Source: Pokkaliibacter plantistimulans (GTDB lineage: Bacteria; Pseudomonadota; Gammaproteobacteria; Pseudomonadales; Balneatricaceae). Taken from it: a stretch of DNA of 64,000 nucleotides. Under the pieces are notes generated by a model that saw only the letters and a list, made by a program, of their open reading frames with translations, was not told the DNA's origin and made no database searches. The translations under genes were made by a program, and so were the position numbers. How positions within the stretch are numbered: the first letter of the stretch is position 1; the number at the start of each line of letters is the position of its first letter. The stretch covers positions 29,828 to 93,827 of the forward strand of contig NZ_LAPT01000005.1 in the NCBI RefSeq assembly GCF_003194385.1, in the 5' to 3' direction. Of this stretch, positions 12,815 through 23,341 are shown piece after piece.

Positions 12815-15800
12815 TCAACGATAGACCAGTTTCACTGACTGTTTACCCAGCTGAGAAGTCAGGGATAACAGCAGTTCATCCGCTACTTTTACTCGCCAGC
12901 TCTCACCACAAACCACAAAAGCCTCAGCCTCCTGCTGCTTGTAATGGATACGAATCTGGTTGCCTTCCTGATCCCGATAGGGAGCAAGCATGGCTTGAAT
13001 CGCTTGTATCTCGCGAGCCTGCAGTCCTTCACAGGACAGCTTGAGCTCAAGATGCTTGGCATGTCGGGCCCGTGCCTCCTCGATAGAGAGCAAACGCTTG
13101 GCACGAACACGCAAACCGCCACTGAAGTCATCCTGACTGACATCACCTTCAATCAGAATGACAGCATCCTTACCTAACACTTCACGATGCTGATGATAGA
13201 GCTCACCAAACACCGATACCTCTACCCTGCCAGTACGATCATCCAATGTAACAAATGCAAGGGTCTCCCCCTTTTTGCTTTTCATTGTTCGAACCCCTAC
13301 CACCAGCCCGGCAAGCAACTGACTTTCACGACTAGGTTTCAGGTCTGCCAGACGCACCTTGACCATGCCTTTGAGCTCATGCTCATAAGCATCGATAGGA
13401 TGCCCTGTTACGAATAGCCCCAACGTATCTTTTTCACCATTGAGGCGTTCCTTGTCGGGCCACTCCTCCAATGACAAATAGCTGGAGTACAGGGTGTTGT
13501 GATCATTGGCCGCAATAACATCACCAAACAGATCAAAGACACCACTGTCAGAGTTACGTGCCTGCTGATCAGCAGCCTGCAGAGCATCACCAATGGCAGC
13601 CCAGAGCACCGCTCTGCTCGGACCAAGCTTGTCCAGCGCCCCGGAGCGAATCAACGCTTCAAGCACTCGCTTGTTGAGCTTTTTCGCTCCGACGCGCTCA
13701 CAGAAGTCAAACAGGTCAGTGAAAGCCCCTCCATTCCGGCGCGCCTCCACGATGGCTTCGATAGGTCCTTCACCCACCCCTTTGATCGCACCCAATCCAT
13801 AGACGACTTCACCCTTGTCATTCACGGTAAACATGAAGTCGGAAGCATTCACGTCGGGCAATACCAACGCCAGCTTCATGTTGCGGCACTCCTCTATGAG
13901 GATGACCACCTTATCCAGGTTATGCATATCCGCAGACAACACCGCGGCCATAAAAGGTGCGGGGTAATGACGCTTTAACCAGGCAGTCTGGTATGACACT
14001 AATGCATATGCGGCAGAGTGAGACTTGTTAAAGCCGTAACCAGCAAACTTTTCCACAAGATCGAAGATATTACCCGCCAGATCCAGGCTTATATTGTTGC
14101 TGGCACAACCATCAAGAAATACCGAGCGTTGCTTGGCCATTTCCTCCGGCTTTTTCTTACCCATCGCACGACGCAGAAGATCCGCACCACCGAGGGTGTA
14201 TCCCGCCATCACCTGCGGGATCTGCATCACCTGCTCCTGATAGAGGATGATGCCGTACGTTGGTTCAAGGATGGGTTTCAGCGATTCCAGCTGGTAGTCA
14301 GGATGAGGCCAGGCCAGCTCTGCCCGTCCATGCTTACGGTTGATGAAGTCATCCACCATGCCTGATTGCAGCGGCCCCGGGCGGAACAGCGCCACCAAGG
14401 CGATGATATCTTCAAAACAGCTGGGGAGCAGGCGCTTGATCAGCTCCTTCATCCCTCGCGACTCCAACTGGAATACTGCTGTGGTGTCGCCTCGTTGCAT
14501 CAGCTTGTAGGTTTCGCCGTCTTCCAGATCTATACGGGCAATATCCAGAGGTGCCTTGCCCTGCTTGGCATGAATGGCATTGATCGTCTCCAGTGCCCAG
14601 TTGATGATGGTCAGGGTACGCAGACCAAGAAAGTCAAACTTGACCAGCCCCGCCTCCTCAACATCACCTTTGTCATATTGGGTGACGAGCCCTGAGCCAT
14701 CAGCTTCACAGTAAAGTGGGGCAAAATCCGACAACTTGGTGGGCGCTATAACCACCCCACCAGCATGCTTACCAACATTTCGGGTAATACCTTCCAGCTT
14801 GTAAGCCATTTCCATTATTTCTTGCGCTTCTTCGTCACCATTGACAAAGTCACGCAGCGCTTCTTCCTGCTCCCAAGCCTTCTTCAGTGTCATCCCCACT
14901 TCGAAAGGAATGAGCTTGGACAGTTTATCACCCAGACTAAATGGTCGCCCCTGCACACGAGCAACATCTCGCACCACCGCTTTGGCTGCCATAGTGCCGA
15001 AGGTAATAATCTGCGATACCGCATTACGTCCATAACGATTGGCAACGTAGTCGATAACCCGGTCTCGATTATCCATACAGAAATCGATATCGAAGTCAGG
15101 CATGGAGACACGCTCAGGGTTGAGAAAACGCTCGAATAGCAGATCGTATTTCAACGGATCAAGATCAGTAATTTTCAATGCATAGGCAACCAGAGAACCT
15201 GCACCCGAGCCGCGGCCAGGCCCTACTGGAATGCCGTTGTCCTTAGCCCATTGAATAAAATCCATAACAATCAGAAAGTAACCGGGAAACCCCATCTGAT
15301 TGATGGTATTGAGCTCAAAATCCAACCGCTCGACGTAAAGCTGCTTTTTCTGTGCGTACTCTGGGTCATTGGCATCCAACAGACTCTGAAGGCGCCACTC
15401 CAGACCTTCGTGAGAGATTCGGGAGAAGAAGGAGTTGATTGTCTCGCCTTCAGGGATCGGGTAGTCCGGCAGGAAGTAAGTACCGAGTTGAATGTCAATG
15501 CTACATCGACGAGCAATGGCCACACTGTTCTCCAACGCCTCCGGCAAATCGGCAAACAACTCGGCCATTTCATCTGCACTGCGCAGATACTGTTGCTGTG
15601 AGTACAACTTTGGTCGCCGCGGGTCGGCCAGCGTCATGCTCTGGTTGATGCTAACGCGCGCTTCATGCGCCTCAAAGTCATCTTCCTTGATAAACACCAC
15701 ATCATTGGTAGCCACCAACGGCACCCGGAATTTTTCGGCCAGCGCAACACAGGCGTGTAAGCAGTTTTCCTCCCCCTTACGTCCAGTACGCTGCACTTCC

Positions 15801-16303
15801 AGATAGAAGCGATCAGCAAATATGCCTAACCAGAACTGCAACATGCGCTCCGCATCAGCCTGCTTGCCAGCGTTCAAAGCGATACCGATTTCGCCGTATG
15901 CACCTGCCGATAACGCAATCAGACCCGCGTTCTTCTCTGTCAGCCATTCGCGCTTGACCACTGCAATCCCATTCTGCTGGTTAAGTTGGAAGCTCTGAGA
16001 AATCAACTCCAGCAGATTAGCGTAACCTTGCTTATTTTGGATCAATAACAACATACGAGCGGGAGGCTCACCAGCCACCTCGGCCTCAAGCCAAATATCA
16101 CAACCACAAATCGGCTTAATTCCCGCCCCCTTGGCAGCTTTATAGAATTTGACGAAAGCGCAGCCATTGGAACGATCAGTCAAGGCAACAGCAGGCATCC
16201 CCTTGTCCTTGGAGGCGTTAACCAGATCCTTGACCCTGACCAAACCGTCAACAAGGGAAAATTCAGAGTGGACACGCAGATGCACAAATGCCGGTGTAGT
16301 CAT
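12815..16303 (-). CDS. dnaE: DNA polymerase III subunit alpha
   Basis: Replicative polymerase of 1,162 residues, virtually E. coli length. The N-terminal PHP domain begins FVHLRVHSEFSLVDGLV. The C-family palm has the catalytic acidic motif PDFDIDFCMDNRDRVIDY and a third acidic residue in KFDFLGLRTL. It also carries GPGRGSGAGSLVAYAL, the fingers, a tandem helix-hairpin-helix, the OB fold and a C-terminal tau-binding region. The ATG at 16303 has AAGG 8 bases upstream. It sits between rnhB and accA. Confidence 0.98.
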   Translation of the reverse strand: MTTPAFVHLRVHSEFSLVDGLVRVKDLVNASKDKGMPAVALTDRSNGCAFVKFYKAAKGAGIKPICGCDIWLEAEVAGEPPARMLLLIQNKQGYANLLELISQSFQLNQQNGIAVVKREWLTEKNAGLIALSAGAYGEIGIALNAGKQADAERMLQFWLGIFADRFYLEVQRTGRKGEENCLHACVALAEKFRVPLVATNDVVFIKEDDFEAHEARVSINQSMTLADPRRPKLYSQQQYLRSADEMAELFADLPEALENSVAIARRCSIDIQLGTYFLPDYPIPEGETINSFFSRISHEGLEWRLQSLLDANDPEYAQKKQLYVERLDFELNTINQMGFPGYFLIVMDFIQWAKDNGIPVGPGRGSGAGSLVAYALKITDLDPLKYDLLFERFLNPERVSMPDFDIDFCMDNRDRVIDYVANRYGRNAVSQIITFGTMAAKAVVRDVARVQGRPFSLGDKLSKLIPFEVGMTLKKAWEQEEALRDFVNGDEEAQEIMEMAYKLEGITRNVGKHAGGVVIAPTKLSDFAPLYCEADGSGLVTQYDKGDVEEAGLVKFDFLGLRTLTIINWALETINAIHAKQGKAPLDIARIDLEDGETYKLMQRGDTTAVFQLESRGMKELIKRLLPSCFEDIIALVALFRPGPLQSGMVDDFINRKHGRAELAWPHPDYQLESLKPILEPTYGIILYQEQVMQIPQVMAGYTLGGADLLRRAMGKKKPEEMAKQRSVFLDGCASNNISLDLAGNIFDLVEKFAGYGFNKSHSAAYALVSYQTAWLKRHYPAPFMAAVLSADMHNLDKVVILIEECRNMKLALVLPDVNASDFMFTVNDKGEVVYGLGAIKGVGEGPIEAIVEARRNGGAFTDLFDFCERVGAKKLNKRVLEALIRSGALDKLGPSRAVLWAAIGDALQAADQQARNSDSGVFDLFGDVIAANDHNTLYSSYLSLEEWPDKERLNGEKDTLGLFVTGHPIDAYEHELKGMVKVRLADLKPSRESQLLAGLVVGVRTMKSKKGETLAFVTLDDRTGRVEVSVFGELYHQHREVLGKDAVILIEGDVSQDDFSGGLRVRAKRLLSIEEARARHAKHLELKLSCEGLQAREIQAIQAMLAPYRDQEGNQIRIHYKQQEAEAFVVCGESWRVKVADELLLSLTSQLGKQSVKLVYR

Positions 16304-16379
16304 GACTAGCCTTGATTATGTTCTGAGTAAAAAGAAGAAGAGTATATCGCTGAAACAGTGCGGCAAGCCTAATTGGCCT

Positions 16380-16979
16380 CTACGACAGCGTATCCGACAA
16401 GAGTTTTTTCACGGGAGCAAAGCTGCGCCGATGTAAAGGCGTAGGGCCGAGGGCTCTTAACGCCTGTAAATGACTGACTGTAGGGTAACCCTTATGCTGT
16501 TCAAGCCCATAGCCAGGGTAGATCAAGGCCCACGTTTTCATCGCTCGGTCGCGACTGACTTTTGCCAGAATAGAGGCAGCACTGATCGCTTCGACCTTGG
16601 CATCACCACCGACGACAGCCTCACAGGGAATATTCAGTTGAGGGCAGCGATTGCCATCAACCATGACATAATCAGGCTTGATGTGCAGAGCTGCAATCGC
16701 ACGCTGCATGGCGAGCATGGTGGCATTGAGGATATTCAACTCATCAATTTCTGCAACCGATGCAGAAGCGATAGCGTAGCTTATCGCGTCGACACAAATC
16801 TGCTCATAAAGCCGCTCGCGTCGACTTTCACTCAGTTTTTTTGAATCTGCTAATCCAGCAATTGGCTTGTTGGGATCAAGAATCACTGCGGCAGTCACTA
16901 CATCACCAAATAAAGGACCACGCCCTACTTCATCAATACCGGCAACCAAACCACCAGCAAAGATCATGCTCATCTGCAT
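16380..16979 (-). CDS. rnhB: Ribonuclease HII
   Basis: Removes ribonucleotides embedded in DNA and RNA from hybrids; 199 residues, the usual length. The active-site block [15 protein letters not shown] provides the first Asp and Glu, [14 protein letters not shown] follows, and the VDGNRCP and [19 protein letters not shown] blocks supply the remaining acidic residues. It overlaps the end of lpxB by 10 bases, so it is co-translated with the lipid A genes. Confidence 0.97.
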   Translation of the reverse strand: MQMSMIFAGGLVAGIDEVGRGPLFGDVVTAAVILDPNKPIAGLADSKKLSESRRERLYEQICVDAISYAIASASVAEIDELNILNATMLAMQRAIAALHIKPDYVMVDGNRCPQLNIPCEAVVGGDAKVEAISAASILAKVSRDRAMKTWALIYPGYGLEQHKGYPTVSHLQALRALGPTPLHRRSFAPVKKLLSDTLS

Positions 16980-18127
16980 AACGTGCCTCGCTCGATCAGT
17001 AGTCTCTCAATCGTGTCTGCAGCGGTCTCGCCCCCTCCCGCTCGCAACAGATGATGCAAAGCGGTGAACTCCTCTATCAGCGGACCAGAGAAAGGTTCTC
17101 TAAGCATGGGTAAAAGCTGCTGTGCGACACGATCAGGAGTCACCTCATCCTGAATCAACTCTGGCACCAGACGTTTACCGGCCAGCAGATTAGGCAAACC
17201 GATGTGTGCAACCTTGACCATTCTGCGGGCAATACGATAAGTCAGTGCAGCTAGGCGGTAGGCGATTACCATAGGTCGTTTGTAAAGGGCAGCCTCCAGA
17301 GTCACTGTCCCGGATGCCACCAGAAGGGCATTGGATGCAGCCATGCACTGTGAGGCCTGCGCCGTTGCACAGATCCACTGGCCAGGAAAGCCAATGGCGC
17401 GCAGCTCTGCCTCGCGTTTCTCATTGGCAGGCACCAATACGACTTGCAACTCCGGCAGTTGTTGCTGACAGAGCTTGGCAGCCTGAATGAAGATCTCACC
17501 CAAGCGCTTCACTTCACCACCACGGCTGCCTGGCAGTACACCCAATACAGGTCGATCCGCATTCAACCCAAGCAAGAGACGTGATGATGCCTGCTCTACG
17601 GTCAAGGGAATCTGCTCTGCCAATGGATGGCCCACATAGGTAACGGGAATACCTGAACGTTTGTAAAAATCCGCCTCGAAAGGCAGAAGTGTCAGCATGT
17701 GATCAACAGCTCTGGCAATTTTCTTCAGCCGCCATTGTTTCCATGCCCATACTGAAGGGCTGACATAATGAACCGTGAGAATTCCCGCCTTGCGCAGCAC
17801 AACCTCCAGACCGAGATTGAAATCAGGAGCATCGATACCCACAAAGACATCTGGCGGATTTGCCAGCCAATGGTCACGTAGGCGATTTCGCGCCCGAACC
17901 AGGCTGAAAAGATGTGGTAACACCTCAATCAGCCCCATAATACTCAGAGCTTCCTGAGGATAGAGGCTTTTAAGACCGGCACTGAGCATTCGCGGACCAC
18001 CGATACCTTCGAACTCGGCATCAGGAAAGCGCTTGAGAAGAGCTGACATCAAGTCAGCTCCGAGAATATCACCCGATAACTCGCCCGCCAGAATGGCAAC
18101 GCGCAAAGGTCGAGACACCGACATCAA
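16970..18127 (-). CDS. lpxB: Lipid-A-disaccharide synthase
   Basis: Glycosyltransferase (GT19) that condenses UDP-diacylglucosamine with lipid X to give the lipid A disaccharide at the inner membrane. It is 385 residues, with the family-specific start [47 protein letters not shown] and the [14 protein letters not shown] nucleotide-binding region. It overlaps lpxA by 4 bases (ATGA) and rnhB by 10 bases. Confidence 0.97.
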   Translation of the reverse strand: MMSVSRPLRVAILAGELSGDILGADLMSALLKRFPDAEFEGIGGPRMLSAGLKSLYPQEALSIMGLIEVLPHLFSLVRARNRLRDHWLANPPDVFVGIDAPDFNLGLEVVLRKAGILTVHYVSPSVWAWKQWRLKKIARAVDHMLTLLPFEADFYKRSGIPVTYVGHPLAEQIPLTVEQASSRLLLGLNADRPVLGVLPGSRGGEVKRLGEIFIQAAKLCQQQLPELQVVLVPANEKREAELRAIGFPGQWICATAQASQCMAASNALLVASGTVTLEAALYKRPMVIAYRLAALTYRIARRMVKVAHIGLPNLLAGKRLVPELIQDEVTPDRVAQQLLPMLREPFSGPLIEEFTALHHLLRAGGGETAADTIERLLIERGTLCR

Positions 18128-18894
18128 CGAGCAATGCCGCGACTTGCCTGTTGTAATGAATCCAGCAGAAGCTGTATTTCAGGGCAGTCAGCAGTCATTG
18201 ACTGCAACTCGTCCATGGCCTTATCGAGTGTATTACCTTGGCGATAGACGATTTTGTAAGCCTTGCGCAGAGTCTTCAGCGCGTCGTCCGAAAACTTACG
18301 CCGCTTCAAGCCTTCCACATTGATGCCATGAGGCTGCAACGGATTTCCGCTTGCCATGACATAAGCAGGCACATCTTTCAGTACCAGTGAGCAACCACCG
18401 ATCATGGCATGGGCGCCAATACTACAGAACTGATGCACTCCCGCCATTCCACCCAGAATCGCCCAGTCACCGACCTTCACATGCCCGGCCAGCCCCACCG
18501 TGTTAGCCAGGATAATATTGCTTCCTAACCGACAATCATGTGCTACATGCACGTAGGCCATCAAAAGATTGTCATTTCCCAGTTCGGTCAATCCTTCGTC
18601 CTGAACGGTACCACGATGCAGCGTACACCCCTCACGAATGACATTGCGGTCACCGATGATCAATCGAGTTGGTTCACCCCGATACTTCTTGTCCTGGCAT
18701 TCCTCACCAACAGACGAGAATTGAAAGATCTTGTTATCCTTGCCGATGTGACATGGCCCCTTGATAACAACATGTGAGTGAATAACTGTACCTGAGTCTA
18801 TGGTGACATCAGGCCCGATATAAGACCAAGGACCGACCTCCACATCGGAAGCCAACTGCGCCTTTGGATCAACGATGGCTTGAGGGTGAATCAA
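18124..18894 (-). CDS. lpxA: UDP-N-acetylglucosamine O-acyltransferase LpxA
   Basis: First acyltransfer of lipid A synthesis. The left-handed beta-helix of hexapeptide repeats is obvious (IHPQAIVDPKAQLASDVEVGPW onward), with the catalytic His in VHVAHDCRLG and the trimerisation helices at the C-terminus. The start is taken as TTG at 18894, two bases after the fabZ stop and preceded by AAGGGAAG. That start gives 256 residues, beginning at the family-standard (M)IHP. The frame is open further upstream to 18966 but lies inside fabZ and has no family similarity. Confidence 0.95.
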   Translation of the reverse strand: MIHPQAIVDPKAQLASDVEVGPWSYIGPDVTIDSGTVIHSHVVIKGPCHIGKDNKIFQFSSVGEECQDKKYRGEPTRLIIGDRNVIREGCTLHRGTVQDEGLTELGNDNLLMAYVHVAHDCRLGSNIILANTVGLAGHVKVGDWAILGGMAGVHQFCSIGAHAMIGGCSLVLKDVPAYVMASGNPLQPHGINVEGLKRRKFSDDALKTLRKAYKIVYRQGNTLDKAMDELQSMTADCPEIQLLLDSLQQASRGIAR

Positions 18895-18896
18895 AA

Positions 18897-19355
18897 TCAG
18901 ACTTCCCTTACCGCGCAAGTAATAACAGTAGAAGCAACTTCTTTGCCTTCTACCAGTGCAAAACACTCAAACTTCCAGATATTACGCTTCACCGATAACA
19001 CTGAAGCATTGAGCTCCAGACGGTCCCCTGGCACCACCGGTCTCTTCAAACGCAGCTTTTCGGTTCCGACAAAATAATAGATCGCACCATCCTCAGGTCG
19101 CTTATCAATCATTTTGAAACCGAGAATGCCAGCCGCCTGCGCCATTGCTTCAATGATCAGTACCCCGGGCATAATGGGGTGATCTGGAAAATGGCCATTA
19201 AAGAAAGGCTCATTGATGGTTACATTCTTATAGGCACTAATGCGGCTGCCAACAAGTTCACCATCTTCAGAGGGAATAATTTCAACCACTCTATCCACCA
19301 AAAGGAAGGGATAGCGATGGGGGAGAAACTCCCGAATTTCGTTAATTTCCATCAT
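18897..19355 (-). CDS. fabZ: 3-hydroxyacyl-ACP dehydratase FabZ
   Basis: Hotdog-fold dehydratase of fatty-acid elongation. The conserved blocks are [15 protein letters not shown] with the catalytic His, the [23 protein letters not shown] helix with the catalytic Glu, and the [17 protein letters not shown] strand. Start taken at [11 protein letters not shown] (ATG at 19355, AAAGGT upstream), giving 152 residues and a 14-base overlap with the lpxD stop. The frame continues to 19427 without family similarity. Its place between lpxD and lpxA links acyl-chain supply to lipid A assembly. Confidence 0.96.
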   Translation of the reverse strand: MMEINEIREFLPHRYPFLLVDRVVEIIPSEDGELVGSRISAYKNVTINEPFFNGHFPDHPIMPGVLIIEAMAQAAGILGFKMIDKRPEDGAIYYFVGTEKLRLKRPVVPGDRLELNASVLSVKRNIWKFECFALVEGKEVASTVITCAVREV

Positions 19356-20403
19356 CGAGTGAACCTTTATCTTCAGAATTAGAATGCAGCTTTTTTTCCA
19401 GCTGCTTAACCCGCTTGGCAATATCATCCAGATTACGGAACCGTGCTACGTTCTTGCGCCATTGCGCATTTGTAGTCAATGCAGTACCGGATGAATACAC
19501 GCCAGGCTCACGTATCGATGCACTGACAAGGCTCATCCCGGTGATATGTACGTTATCACCAATTTCCAGATGCCCTGCGACACCCACTCCACCGCCAAGG
19601 GTACAGTGCTTTCCAATAATGGCACTGCCAGCTATCCCAACGCATCCGGCGATGGCAGTGAAGTCACCAATCTGAACGTTGTGCGCAACCTGGACCTGAT
19701 TGTCAATCTTGACACCATTACCCAACCGAGTTGGCTCAAGAGCACCGCTATCAATAGTAGTATTGGCGCCAATTTCCACATCATCGCCAATCTCAACACC
19801 GCCCAGTTGAGCAATCTTGATCCAACGCCCCTGATGGGGTGCAAAGCCAAAACCATCAGAACCGATGACTGCACCACTGTGAACGAGAACGCCATTACCC
19901 AGTCTTACATTGGAATAAAGAGTGACTCGTGCCATCAGATGGCACCCATCACCAATGATGCTTGCAGTCCCCACGGAGCATCCTGCCCCGATGATGGTGT
20001 TCGCACCAACCATCACAGCTTCGCCAATAACGACGTTAGCGCCTATCGATGCGCTAGGGTCAATACTTGCACTGCTAGCAATCACCGCACTGGGATGAAT
20101 ACCGGCAGGAGGATTAATATCCGTGACAAACCAGTGAGAAATACGTGCGTAACCAAGGTAAGGATTGGCCAGAACCAGGGCATTGGTTGGACATTTTCCT
20201 AACAGATCCTGTCCAATAATGACGGCACCAGCGTGGGTATCCTGCAGATCTTTGGCGTATTTGGAGTTAGCTAGAAAGCTGAGCTGGTCAGCTTTAGCGT
20301 TACGGAGAGTAGCCAGCCCCCGAATCGGGAGCTGGCCGTCACCATGAAGATCAGCCCCAAGATGGCTGGCGATCTCACCAAGAGTGAATGTTTTTGAAAT
20401 CAA
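19342..20403 (-). CDS. lpxD: UDP-3-O-(3-hydroxyacyl)glucosamine N-acyltransferase LpxD
   Basis: Third step of lipid A synthesis. It is 353 residues: an N-terminal uridine-binding domain ([29 protein letters not shown]), then a long hexapeptide-repeat beta-helix with the catalytic His region [18 protein letters not shown], and a C-terminal coiled helix ([11 protein letters not shown]). It follows skp by 12 bases and overlaps fabZ by 14 bases, so the segment is one transcriptional unit. Confidence 0.97.
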   Translation of the reverse strand: MISKTFTLGEIASHLGADLHGDGQLPIRGLATLRNAKADQLSFLANSKYAKDLQDTHAGAVIIGQDLLGKCPTNALVLANPYLGYARISHWFVTDINPPAGIHPSAVIASSASIDPSASIGANVVIGEAVMVGANTIIGAGCSVGTASIIGDGCHLMARVTLYSNVRLGNGVLVHSGAVIGSDGFGFAPHQGRWIKIAQLGGVEIGDDVEIGANTTIDSGALEPTRLGNGVKIDNQVQVAHNVQIGDFTAIAGCVGIAGSAIIGKHCTLGGGVGVAGHLEIGDNVHITGMSLVSASIREPGVYSSGTALTTNAQWRKNVARFRNLDDIAKRVKQLEKKLHSNSEDKGSLDDGN

Positions 20404-20415
20404 ACGCAGGTCCCG

Positions 20416-20922
20416 TTATTTGGACTTATTCAGCAGATCAACCAAGGTCTTAGTCATGTCTGCATCAGGTGCAACATAAACAGTGCCCTGTTTGTTAAGA
20501 ATGACCTTGATATTCTTCTGATCAATCATCTGACGAATGAGTTTATCCAGCAAAGCCCGGTTATTATCCAAAAACTCCTGCTGGCGATCTGCACGGCCGG
20601 ACTGAACCTTCTGCTGCAGGAACCGATACTCAGAGACCTTATCCTGCAACGACTGCTCCATTTTGCGGCGGTCAGTGTCTTTCATCACTGAACCATCCTT
20701 CTGCAGCTGCTGCTGACCAGACTGAATATCACGAGCCAATCTTTCCAAGCGTCCTTCGCTGTCAGAAAACTCTTTATCCAACCCTTTCATGAATGTCTTG
20801 GCACGCTCGGAACTGAATAATGCCTGAGGCACGTCCAGTACAACCACATCAATTGCATGCGCAACAGATGCCAGAGACAGACCCATACCTACGAGCATGG
20901 CACTCGCCCAGGTCTTCATCAT
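20416..20922 (-). CDS. skp: Periplasmic chaperone Skp/OmpH
   Basis: A 168-residue secreted protein: signal peptide with cleavage after AHA (about residue 23), then a charged, glutamine-rich helical hairpin (tentacle) between two strands, ending in the conserved DADMTKTLVDLLNK. Skp trimers hold unfolded outer-membrane proteins on the way to the BAM complex. It lies directly downstream of bamA, 17 bp away, which is the conserved order. Confidence 0.95.
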   Translation of the reverse strand: MMKTWASAMLVGMGLSLASVAHAIDVVVLDVPQALFSSERAKTFMKGLDKEFSDSEGRLERLARDIQSGQQQLQKDGSVMKDTDRRKMEQSLQDKVSEYRFLQQKVQSGRADRQQEFLDNNRALLDKLIRQMIDQKNIKVILNKQGTVYVAPDADMTKTLVDLLNKSK

Positions 20923-20939
20923 TTCACTCCTTTAAAAAA

Positions 20940-23318
20940 TCAGAATGTTTGCCCCAGAGAGAACTGGAAGCTTTGCTTACGGTCACCGTCTTGCGCATTC
21001 AATGGTTGGGCAATGACAAATGACAGAGGCGCAAATCGCGTGAGCCACACAACCCCAACACCTGTTGAGTAACGAATATCGCCCAGATCAATATTCCGGC
21101 TGCAGCTGGAATCAATGCTGCGATCACACTTCGTATCGTAGACGTTACCTGCATCAAGGAAGAACAGACTACGGATAGAGCTCTTATCTTCAAAGTAAGG
21201 AACAGGGAAAATGAATTCTGCGGTACCAGCCACTTTCACGTTACCGCCTACAGCATTACTGCTGGTATCGGAGCCATCACATGGAGAATCCGTTCCTTCG
21301 ATACATGGGGTCCCCTTGGGCCCAACCGATCCAGTCTTAAAGCCACGCAATGAGCTGATACCGCCCAGATAGTAGTTCTCATAGAATGGCAGCTTGGTCT
21401 CTCCACCATAGCCATCGCCGTAACCCAAGTTGGTGCCCAAGTGTACGGCATAGCCTTTCTGACCGATGGGCCAATAAATGTCACCCTTGTAGCCAAGTTT
21501 GTAATAGTCGAGCGTACTACCAGGCAGAGCCACATCAAGACCAGCACGTTGGTAAGTACCATCTGTAGGCATCAGGGTGTTGTTCAGGCGGTTACGATTC
21601 CAAGCGACGCTGCCCAAGAATTCGTTATAGCTGTCACCGTAATTATCCACGTACTTGATAATTTCACGGATCGGAGAAGATCCAAGATCAATACCTACTT
21701 TTTCATAGCCAATGGTGCCAGAAATGTTGGAGTCTTCGTCCAGAGGATAACCCAGTGTCATATTGGCGCCGACCTTACTCATCTGGTAATCACTGACATC
21801 TTCCTGGTCATAGTCAGTCTTACGATAGTAAACACTGAAGCCTCGCGACACTCCATCGACGGTATAGTAGGGATCTAGATAGTCGATACTATAGTCAGTG
21901 CGCACTGAAGAACGGGTCAGAGAAAAGCTTACTTGATTACCTGAACCCAGGAAGTTTTTCTGCGATACATCAAAGCCAAAGATAAGCCCTTCTCCCTGCG
22001 CAAAGCCAATAGAGGCTGACAGAGATCCTGATGCCTGCTCTACCACAGAATAGTTCAGGTCGACCTGATCCGAAGTATTGGGAACGGGCGCCATATCAAG
22101 GTTAACCTCAGAGAAATAACCAAGGCGTTCAAGGCGCTTCTTCGACTTGTCAACCAGATCAGTATTGACCGGGGCCGCTTCCATTTGCCGCATTTCACGA
22201 CGCAGCACTTCGTCAGCAGTTACGGTATTACCTGTAAAGTTGATACGTCTTACATAAGTACGGGTCTGAGGATCAATGAAATAGGTGACGTCGACCGTTT
22301 TGCTATCGTCATGCACTACCGGCACAGGGTTAACGTTTGCGAATGCAAAACCATCATGCCCCAAACGGCCCTTTAAACGATCCACGTCTTCAGTAATAGT
22401 TTTCCGGGAGAACAACTCACCGGACTTAACTTCTACCTGCTTCTCCAGCTCAGCCTGACCCAGGCTCAAATCACCCTCAAGTGACACCTTGCCAATGTTG
22501 TACTGATCACCTTCATGAACATTGATAGTGATAAAAACACTCTTTTTGTCAGGACTAATGGAAACCTGAGTAGATTCGATATTGAAATTTACAAAGCCAC
22601 GATCCTGATAGTAGGAACGTAAGCGCTCCAAGTCGCCTGAAAGCTTCTCCCTTGAGTACTTATCATCATCAGTAAAAAAGGACAGCCAGTTACTAGTACT
22701 TAACTGGAACTGCTTAAACAGTTCGTCTTTACTAAAGTGTTTGTTTCCCACGATATTGATGTGAGAAATCTTCGAGACGCTACCTTCCTTGATCTTGATA
22801 TTAATTTTGACACGGTTATTGGGAGCATCTTCAACGGAAGCGGTTACCTTCGCTCCATATCGACCTTGAGCAAGATACTGCCGCTCTAATTCAGCCTGAA
22901 TTCTGTCTAGCGTTGCACGCTGAAAAATTTCACCTTCTGCCAGACCCTGTTTCTTCAGACCATCCTTCAATGCATCTGTCTTGAGGACCTTGTTACCTTC
23001 TATATCGAGCAAACTGATGGCTGGACGCTCTTTTACGGATACAAAAAGAACGTTGTTTTGGCGTGATATATCAACATCCTGATAGTTGCCAGTAGCAAAG
23101 AGACTACGGATCGCAGAAGCCACCCGGCTATCATCTATCGTGTCACCGACGCTGATGCCCATAGCAGAAAAAACGTTGCCCGGGGCGAGGCGCTGCAGCC
23201 CTTCGAGCTTGATGTCTTGAACTTTGAATGTGTCAGCCCACAACGCTGTAGACACCCCTAAACAGGCGCCGAAAACCAAAGTGTGTACTAGTCGCTTCAT
23301 GCTAATCCAGGGCTTCAT
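20940..23318 (-). CDS. bamA: Outer membrane protein assembly factor BamA
   Basis: Central subunit of the outer-membrane beta-barrel insertase, 792 residues from the first ATG (an alternative ATG at 23300 would trim six residues and gives a more regular signal peptide). Signal peptide cleaved near LWA|DTF. Five POTRA repeats follow (KVQDIKLEGLQRLAPG, ISLLDIEGN, ISHINIVGN, NIGKVSLEGD, TYVRRINFTGN), then a C-terminal 16-strand barrel with the loop-6 RGF motif (SSLRGFKTGSVGP) and terminal aromatic F in SLGQTF. It sits between rseP and skp. Confidence 0.98.
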   Translation of the reverse strand: MKPWISMKRLVHTLVFGACLGVSTALWADTFKVQDIKLEGLQRLAPGNVFSAMGISVGDTIDDSRVASAIRSLFATGNYQDVDISRQNNVLFVSVKERPAISLLDIEGNKVLKTDALKDGLKKQGLAEGEIFQRATLDRIQAELERQYLAQGRYGAKVTASVEDAPNNRVKINIKIKEGSVSKISHINIVGNKHFSKDELFKQFQLSTSNWLSFFTDDDKYSREKLSGDLERLRSYYQDRGFVNFNIESTQVSISPDKKSVFITINVHEGDQYNIGKVSLEGDLSLGQAELEKQVEVKSGELFSRKTITEDVDRLKGRLGHDGFAFANVNPVPVVHDDSKTVDVTYFIDPQTRTYVRRINFTGNTVTADEVLRREMRQMEAAPVNTDLVDKSKKRLERLGYFSEVNLDMAPVPNTSDQVDLNYSVVEQASGSLSASIGFAQGEGLIFGFDVSQKNFLGSGNQVSFSLTRSSVRTDYSIDYLDPYYTVDGVSRGFSVYYRKTDYDQEDVSDYQMSKVGANMTLGYPLDEDSNISGTIGYEKVGIDLGSSPIREIIKYVDNYGDSYNEFLGSVAWNRNRLNNTLMPTDGTYQRAGLDVALPGSTLDYYKLGYKGDIYWPIGQKGYAVHLGTNLGYGDGYGGETKLPFYENYYLGGISSLRGFKTGSVGPKGTPCIEGTDSPCDGSDTSSNAVGGNVKVAGTAEFIFPVPYFEDKSSIRSLFFLDAGNVYDTKCDRSIDSSCSRNIDLGDIRYSTGVGVVWLTRFAPLSFVIAQPLNAQDGDRKQSFQFSLGQTF

Positions 23319-23341
23319 TGCTCAATTAAATGAGCGCCATA

